Origin: SURF-24 sp964537965 | GTDB taxonomy: Bacteria > Bacteroidota > Ignavibacteria > Ignavibacteriales > SURF-24 | DNA: 10,336 nt | Direction of reading: 5' to 3' | NCBI GenBank assembly: GCA_964537965.1 | Contig: CAZIDB010000172.1 | Location: 1 to 10,336, forward strand | Part shown: positions 7,601 to 10,336 of the stretch, one piece after another | Numbering within the stretch: position 1 is the first letter of the stretch | Layout of the letters: every line of letters begins with the position of its first letter | Made by a program: the position numbers and the translations under genes | The notes under the pieces: generated by a model | Seen by the model: only the letters and a program-made list of their open reading frames with translations | What the model was told of the DNA's origin: nothing | The model's database searches: none

Positions 7601-7846
7601 TTCCGTAAGCGGTTTGAATGATTTAATACCCGATAACAGTTTTGTAGATAACGTACCGAGAGTTTCAACATTAAGTTCACTCAGCGTTTGATCCGGACTT
7701 TTGGAAATAAATTCTTTCCTTGTGGCTCTCAACTTCCTGTTGGTGGGAACTATATAAAGAAGTTCGTTAGTCTTCCCTGTTGAAATTTTTTCATTTATAA
7801 TTTCTTCAAGATCAACAGAATAAATATTTTGCTTGGATAAAATCAT
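4664..7846 (-). CDS. addB: AddB-like PD-(D/E)XK nuclease with iron-sulfur cysteine motif
   Basis: 1060 residues, in the AddB range. AddB pairs with the AddA helicase-nuclease to resect DNA double-strand ends for recombination. The N-terminal two thirds resemble an inactivated UvrD-type helicase: a degraded P-loop (STGKT, 22-26, without the usual leading glycines) and a motif-V/VI-like TTINEIRGLQFDYLFISG (561-578) followed by EGDFP. The C-terminal RecB-family nuclease looks intact: GSLLH (785-789), GKIDR with Asp909, VDYK with Asp924 and Lys926, and QLPVY (944-948). Four cysteines fit the AddB 4Fe-4S pattern: Cys757 before the nuclease core, then Cys1045-x2-Cys1048-x5-Cys1054 at the C-terminus. 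The ATG overlaps the stop of the CYTH gene (ATGA). No addA is adjacent. General 'PD-(D/E)XK nuclease family protein' is the safe name; addB is inferred from architecture. Confidence 0.85.
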   Translation of the reverse strand: MILSKQNIYSVDLEEIINEKISTGKTNELLYIVPTNRKLRATRKEFISKSPDQTLSELNVETLGTLSTKLLSGIKSFKPLTETTASVLLKQSIKQTGLKYFSNYGNEIPEGTTKRISNVISEYKRQGITPEIILKESESLQGTEKIKAIDISNIYAQMNLKCIQLNVKDIGDIYADLKKESTESFNKIFRSNFNSVNTVIISGFDEFSNPEVELINKLSLEPYLALYIFFDYNPGNDFIFSHLNKCYNSLFGKGFRPVIDKTSNRQTSFSSIIAERLFITNKNESIDLYKQNITEIVASDRTNEIELIAKEIKNLLLEEKIQPHKICVAFNLIEKYSPAVREIFTSLQIPFNLTDRLQLAKSYPVIGIINFLEILENDFYYKNISRALSCGFLHFGNVDLSKILSVAENLKVISGYNIWRHKIQQSIIDLDEEYDLDDFEREQKRKIYVKVLADLNFIQTLLAPFNHQLTLKNFLNELKKLIFTLKLPLKLLEAKDGNKEEHIKAVSVFMDEIEEVFVLLENEYSSDKKFHLGFFLDQLKVIAMNTRFNIKERSNFGVQVTTINEIRGLQFDYLFISGLTEGDFPTRFNPEIFLSGSFQKGEMIHQTEERYHLYQVLSCWNKNLFLTYPLTENEKELVPSNYLRDIKRLFNITTKTEADYSDSMYSLAEVLKTSVTDDYDSFVISKEILGNYCRKNITKAIAVEKLRREHPSEENIFNGYINLPGSEFPLSGKALERLASYINRQYSITQLEKYAACPFQYFIERILNIQVIEEPTEEIEALEMGSLLHIVLYEFYSAVIKEGITIKDCPDKTFTFLLKLIFKIANDKIETARLNPVTSFYEKEKILGINNKKEDSILFRFLQYERTDKTGFIPAFFEAAFGVFKNHGKASSMLSDFSVGGTRLRGKIDRIELDENRQLYSIVDYKLSGKKPSTDDLLNGISLQLPVYMLAAKEMLQEKFNTVLDPAGAYIYSLKYNENDFGRTLVSKPRMKDFNLVDENKKAEIIEFYNIIMESAVENIRNYVGKIAEGKFNLSSLKNRETKVCCYCKYAPVCRIQVIR

Positions 7847-8346
7847 TTTAATGCCAGCATTAAATCTCTGTAGGAAGACAAAATCTGTTTTGAATCATCA
7901 AGCTTTAACATGTTTTTAATTGAAGAGAATCTTTGCCGTGCATCTGCATTACCATTTATAACAAGCGTTTCAATTTCCAGGAACTTACCCAGGCGTTTTA
8001 CATTATCAAGATGAATCCTTGAGTTATCAAACATCCAAAGTTCTCTTTTCTTCTTTACAACAGTCTCAACTTCAAAAAGCTGTCTAAGAAATTTTCCAGC
8101 TTTCTTCGCATCAAGTTTAAGAATTTCATAATCAGACCAACGTGCCTTACCGGTTTCATCCCGGTTATATTTAATCAGTTCCGCTTCATCATCAAATAAA
8201 CGAAGCTTTAACAAACCATTATTCGTTCTGTAATAAATATCGGATTGATTTAATACTCTGATGTATTCGGCGCCAATCTCCGATAGAATGTTACGATATA
8301 AAGTAAAATTCTTTACCGCAGTTTTTAATTCAAGATTTTTAGCCAT
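7843..8346 (-). CDS. CYTH-domain protein (class IV adenylate cyclase / triphosphatase-like)
   Basis: 167 residues, a single CYTH (triphosphate tunnel metalloenzyme) domain of the CyaB-like type. Members bind triphosphate substrates with a metal in a beta-barrel tunnel rich in Glu, Lys and Arg. Seen: the N-terminal NLELKTAV (4-11), where the family's ExExK signature reads N-x-E-x-K (Glu6, Lys8); QSDIYYRTNNGLLKLRL (34-50); VKKKRELWMFD (97-107), typical of the kinase-like K/R strand; HLDNVKRLGKFLEIE (112-126), ending in acidic strand residues; and a C-terminal SSYRDLML. Members annotated as adenylate cyclase are often really tri- or polyphosphatases, so the substrate is unknown. It is first in a two-gene unit with the AddB-like nuclease, overlapping it by 4 nt; a functional tie between the two is not evident. 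Confidence 0.82.
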   Translation of the reverse strand: MAKNLELKTAVKNFTLYRNILSEIGAEYIRVLNQSDIYYRTNNGLLKLRLFDDEAELIKYNRDETGKARWSDYEILKLDAKKAGKFLRQLFEVETVVKKKRELWMFDNSRIHLDNVKRLGKFLEIETLVINGNADARQRFSSIKNMLKLDDSKQILSSYRDLMLALK

Positions 8347-8361
8347 CTTTTCAATTGTTTA

Positions 8362-8388
8362 ATTTTACATTACAAATTACTAAAACAA
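8362..8388 (-). promoter_or_regulatory. Weak promoter candidate for the CYTH-addB unit
   Basis: A good -10 hexamer TAAAAT (8367-8362) lies 15 nt after TTGTTT (8388-8383), which is a poor -35 at a short spacing. It is 15 nt before the ATG at 8346. Some promoter must exist in this divergent region; this is the best minus-strand match but weak on its own. Confidence 0.3.
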
Positions 8389-8390
8389 TC

Positions 8391-8447
8391 TTTATTTGGG
8401 CAATCTTTCGGGCCAAATAAATTTCCTGAAACCAAATAAAAGTCAGG
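8391..8447. repeat. Three copies of a 9-mer with nested inverted repeats in the divergent promoter region (possible operator)
   Basis: CCAAATAAA occurs at 8413-8421 and 8432-8440, and its exact reverse complement TTTATTTGG at 8391-8399. The first and second copies form a perfect 9-bp inverted repeat around a 13-nt centre; the second and third are direct repeats 19 nt apart. The third copy sits inside a further inverted repeat, CCTGA (8425-8429) and TCAGG (8443-8447). No gene covers this stretch. The arrangement between two divergent genes suggests a protein-binding site, but this is inference from pattern only. Confidence 0.5.
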
Positions 8448-8462
8448 TAGTTTAAAAAAGTG

Positions 8463-8491
8463 TTGACAATTTGAATAATGAATTTGATATT
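8463..8491 (+). promoter_or_regulatory. Promoter of the outer-membrane protein / DUF2461 unit
   Basis: Perfect TTGACA at 8463-8468, a 17-nt spacer and GATATT at 8486-8491 (4 of 6 to TATAAT). Expected transcription start is near 8498, giving a leader of about 15 nt before the ATG at 8513. A weak AGAG lies close before that ATG. The box is followed directly by the first gene of the plus-strand set, which supports the call. Confidence 0.6.
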
Positions 8492-8512
8492 TAGAACAAA
8501 AAAGACAGAGTT

Positions 8513-9154
8513 ATGAAAAGAGCATTATTATTAATGCTTTTTCTCCCTATTGCATTCCTGAATGCACAACAGCTTGGAGAAATGGCACCAGAAAAGCCAA
8601 GAGAAATTTTCCCCGACAAATCAATTGGTTTAGACTTTATGTTTACTGAAGGCGGGTTCGGTCTTGGAAGTTTCTTTAGACACAACCTTACTAATTCACT
8701 TTCGTTTTTTACGGACATTTCTTTCTCTGAAGGAAAAGACTCCCGGGAAGTGGAATATGTAACTTACTGGGGAGAGACTTACACTCCCGGCAAAAAGAAC
8801 AGAATATTTTTAGTCCCTTTGAATTTTGGATTACAGCAGCGCTTGTTTGAAAATGTTATAACAGATAATCTCAGGCCCTATATTAACTTCGGTGTTGGAC
8901 CAAGTATGATTGTAACAACTCCTTATGACAGAGAATTTTTTAATTCGTTTTCCAAAGCACAGGCACGTTATACACTTGGCGGCTATATCGGAATAGGAGC
9001 AAACTTCGGGTTGGATAAATCAAGCTTGCTTGGAATTAATATACGCTACTATGAAATCAGATTTTTTGATAAAGGTGTTGAGAGCCTTGACGGCATTTAT
9101 CAAAAAAGTTTAGGTGGTTTTTTCTTTACGATAAACGTTGGAATAATGTATTGA
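8513..9154 (+). CDS. Putative outer-membrane beta-barrel protein
   Basis: 213 residues. A signal peptide is clear: MKRALLL, a hydrophobic core, and a likely cut after LNA (residue 18). The mature part, about 195 residues, alternates polar and hydrophobic residues in short strands rich in Gly, Phe and Tyr: SIGLDFMF, FGLGSFFRHNL, LSFFTDISFSE, RIFLVPLNFGLQQRLF, LRPYINFGVGPSMIV, ARYTLGGYIGIGANFGL, LLGINIRYYEIRFF and FFFTINVGIMY. The chain ends in an aromatic residue (Tyr213), the usual signal for BAM-dependent insertion. The size suits a small barrel of about eight strands. I do not recognise a specific function; it could be an OmpW/OmpA-barrel-like or uncharacterised barrel. It has its own promoter and overlaps the next gene by 4 nt. 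Confidence 0.8.
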   Translation: MKRALLLMLFLPIAFLNAQQLGEMAPEKPREIFPDKSIGLDFMFTEGGFGLGSFFRHNLTNSLSFFTDISFSEGKDSREVEYVTYWGETYTPGKKNRIFLVPLNFGLQQRLFENVITDNLRPYINFGVGPSMIVTTPYDREFFNSFSKAQARYTLGGYIGIGANFGLDKSSLLGINIRYYEIRFFDKGVESLDGIYQKSLGGFFFTINVGIMY

Positions 9155-9879
9155 AAGAGTCAATTCCGGAATTCACCGGATTCAGAAAAGGAGCCTTTGA
9201 ATTTTTACGCGACCTTTCGAAGCACAACAATTTAAAATGGTTTAAAGACAACAGGGTAAGGTATGATAATGAACTGATTCTTCCTGCCCGGTCATTCATC
9301 GTTGAAATGGGCCAGTTCTTTAACCGGTTGAATCCATCTATCAGGACAGAACCCAAGTTCAACGAAACCATTATGCGTTTAAATAAAGATCTCCGTTTTG
9401 CAAAAGGAGAACCTTACAGGAATTATTTATTAATTCATTTCGGCAAGTTTAAAATGGATTCTGAGTTCTATGTTTATATGGATCCTGATAATTTTGATTA
9501 TGGTCTATTCCTGAACAACTCCGAAGGTGAAAATTTTCATCTTAAGAGAAACCTGAAACGATATCGTAAAGAATTTTTAAGCTGCCTTGAGAAATATAAA
9601 ATTTCCAAAAGTTTCAGCTTTTTAGAGCTTGGTAAAGAATCCAGGTTAATCGGGAAAACCTTTAATCCATTAAAACATATTGATATACTTGAAAATCAAA
9701 AGTTCAGCTTGTTGCAGAAATCATTAAAACTTCAGGATAAAAAAATATACTCGCAGAATTTTTTAGTAGAAGTCATAAAAAGTTTCACTAATCTATATCC
9801 AGTCTATTGTTTCGGCATTACAAATCAGCCCTTAAAACTTATAGAAGAATTTGAAAATCATTTTGGAATTATTGAATAG
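9151..9879 (+). CDS. DUF2461 family protein
   Basis: 242 residues, matching the uncharacterised DUF2461 family (about 220 residues). Landmarks are the N-terminal FEFLRDLSKHNNLKWFKDNRVRYD block (family pattern FL..L..NN..WF.....Y), the central FNETIMRLNKDLRFAKGEPYRNYLLIHFG block (family pattern of a basic Asp/Arg-Phe-x-K-x-PY run), and VYMDPDNFDYGLFL. No signal peptide or membrane segment is seen, so it is probably cytoplasmic. No biochemical role is established for the family that I can state. The start is TTG at 9151, overlapping the barrel-gene stop as TTGA; the only nearby ATG is out of frame, and the family's first conserved block begins just after. Coupled translation with the barrel gene is likely, though no functional tie is evident. 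Confidence 0.85.
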   Translation: MKESIPEFTGFRKGAFEFLRDLSKHNNLKWFKDNRVRYDNELILPARSFIVEMGQFFNRLNPSIRTEPKFNETIMRLNKDLRFAKGEPYRNYLLIHFGKFKMDSEFYVYMDPDNFDYGLFLNNSEGENFHLKRNLKRYRKEFLSCLEKYKISKSFSFLELGKESRLIGKTFNPLKHIDILENQKFSLLQKSLKLQDKKIYSQNFLVEVIKSFTNLYPVYCFGITNQPLKLIEEFENHFGIIE

Positions 9880-9957
9880 ACAAATTTTAATAGAATCTTA
9901 AACACCAAAATAATTTTTTTATTTTTTAACAATGTATTTACTAAGTTTATTTTGAAA

Positions 9958-10336
9958 ATGATAAAGTTTATTAAACTAATATTACTAATTGCTTTTACCG
10001 GAACAGCAATGAAAGGACAAAATTTGAATTTTTATCAGAATCTCTATAATGATTACGCCGACTATAAGGAAGCGTCCTTGTTCAAAATGGATTTGAAGCA
10101 TTCGGATATACTTCCATTAATAAATAAGCTTAAAGAGAATAAGAAATTTTCCGTGGAAGAACTTGGTAAGTCCGTTGAGAACAGGGGAATATTCAATATA
10201 AAGTTTGGGAATGGACCAACAAATGTTTTGCTCTGGTCCCAGATGCATGGAGACGAGCCTACTGCTACAATGGCGCTATTTGACATATTTAATTTTCTGA
10301 ATGCCGACGATAAGTATAATAACGTAAGGGAAGGCT
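9958..10336 (+). CDS. Secreted M14-type zinc carboxypeptidase, N-terminal part (cut by window edge)
   Basis: Only the first 126 residues are visible; the frame is open to the right edge. A lysine-bearing N-terminus and hydrophobic core (IKFIKLILLIAFTGTA) form a signal peptide, with cleavage expected around residues 17-20, so the enzyme is exported. After an alpha-helical spacer comes FGNGPTNVLLWSQMHGDEPTATMALFDIFNFL, where HGDE (97-100) supplies the first two zinc ligands (His97, Glu100) of the M14 HxxE motif. The third ligand and the catalytic glutamate lie beyond the window. M14 enzymes cut C-terminal residues from peptides, including cell-wall peptides in some groups; the related succinylglutamate desuccinylase/aspartoacylase family has the same fold and is the main alternative. 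The ATG at 9958 has no clear Shine-Dalgarno site; an in-frame TTG 6 nt upstream is possible. Confidence 0.8.
   Translation, partial: MIKFIKLILLIAFTGTAMKGQNLNFYQNLYNDYADYKEASLFKMDLKHSDILPLINKLKENKKFSVEELGKSVENRGIFNIKFGNGPTNVLLWSQMHGDEPTATMALFDIFNFLNADDKYNNVREG

Noticed and set aside
7843..8346. Calling the CYTH gene an adenylate cyclase (cyaB).
   Set aside because: The fold is supported, but most single-domain CYTH proteins of this type are not proven cyclases and the signature begins with Asn rather than Glu.
8491..8718. Minus-strand open frame of 75 codons over the start of the outer-membrane gene.
   Set aside because: It overlaps the promoter and signal-peptide region of the plus-strand gene and shows no recognisable protein features.
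9880..9957. Possible terminator AAAATAA/TTATTTT before a T-run, after the DUF2461 gene.
   Set aside because: The stem is only seven A:T pairs in an AT-rich stretch; it is too weak to call.
1..10336. Search for CRISPR arrays, transposons, phage or toxin-antitoxin genes, tRNAs or a new defence system.
   Set aside because: Nothing seen: almost all sequence is accounted for by conserved housekeeping genes, and intergenic stretches are all shorter than 170 nt.

Overview
The window is AT-rich chromosomal DNA carrying ordinary, densely packed housekeeping genes. Protein types point to a Gram-negative member of the Bacteroidota/Chlorobi/Ignavibacteria group. These include a small outer-membrane beta-barrel ending in an aromatic residue, a DUF2461 protein, an AddB-type nuclease with an iron-sulfur motif, and a tilS-hpt-ftsH string. 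Clear Shine-Dalgarno sites before hpt and ftsH, and TTGACA -35 boxes, fit Ignavibacteria or Chlorobi better than core Bacteroidetes. This placement is inference from gene content; no rRNA or other marker is present.

Layout. From 1 to 4526, on the minus strand, lies one compact six-gene operon read in the order greA, ribD, ribE, tilS, hpt, ftsH (ftsH is cut by the left edge). Gaps are 1 and 10 nt, or the genes overlap (ATGA between ribE and tilS, 13 nt between tilS and hpt). Immediately upstream, 4553-4617 holds a strong hairpin with a U-tract and, just before it, a TTGACA promoter candidate. From 4664 to 8346, also minus, is a two-gene unit: a CYTH-domain protein followed, with an ATGA overlap, by a 1060-residue AddB-like nuclease. 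The 166-nt divergent intergenic region at 8347-8512 holds three copies of a 9-mer and a good plus-strand promoter. From 8513 onward, on the plus strand, come an outer-membrane beta-barrel protein, a TTGA-coupled DUF2461 protein, and the start of a secreted M14-type zinc carboxypeptidase cut by the right edge.

How the genes work together. greA (RNA polymerase rescue), tilS (tRNA-Ile lysidine), hpt (purine salvage) and ftsH (membrane proteolysis) are growth-linked functions. ribD and ribE supply two non-consecutive steps of riboflavin synthesis; the other steps must be encoded elsewhere. The AddB-like protein should act with a helicase-nuclease partner encoded outside this window in double-strand-break processing.

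I found no tRNA, rRNA, CRISPR array, transposon, phage gene or obvious novel defence system. The points most worth a second look are regulatory (the greA leader and the divergent-region repeats), together with the AddB-like protein that lacks an adjacent AddA and has a degraded P-loop.
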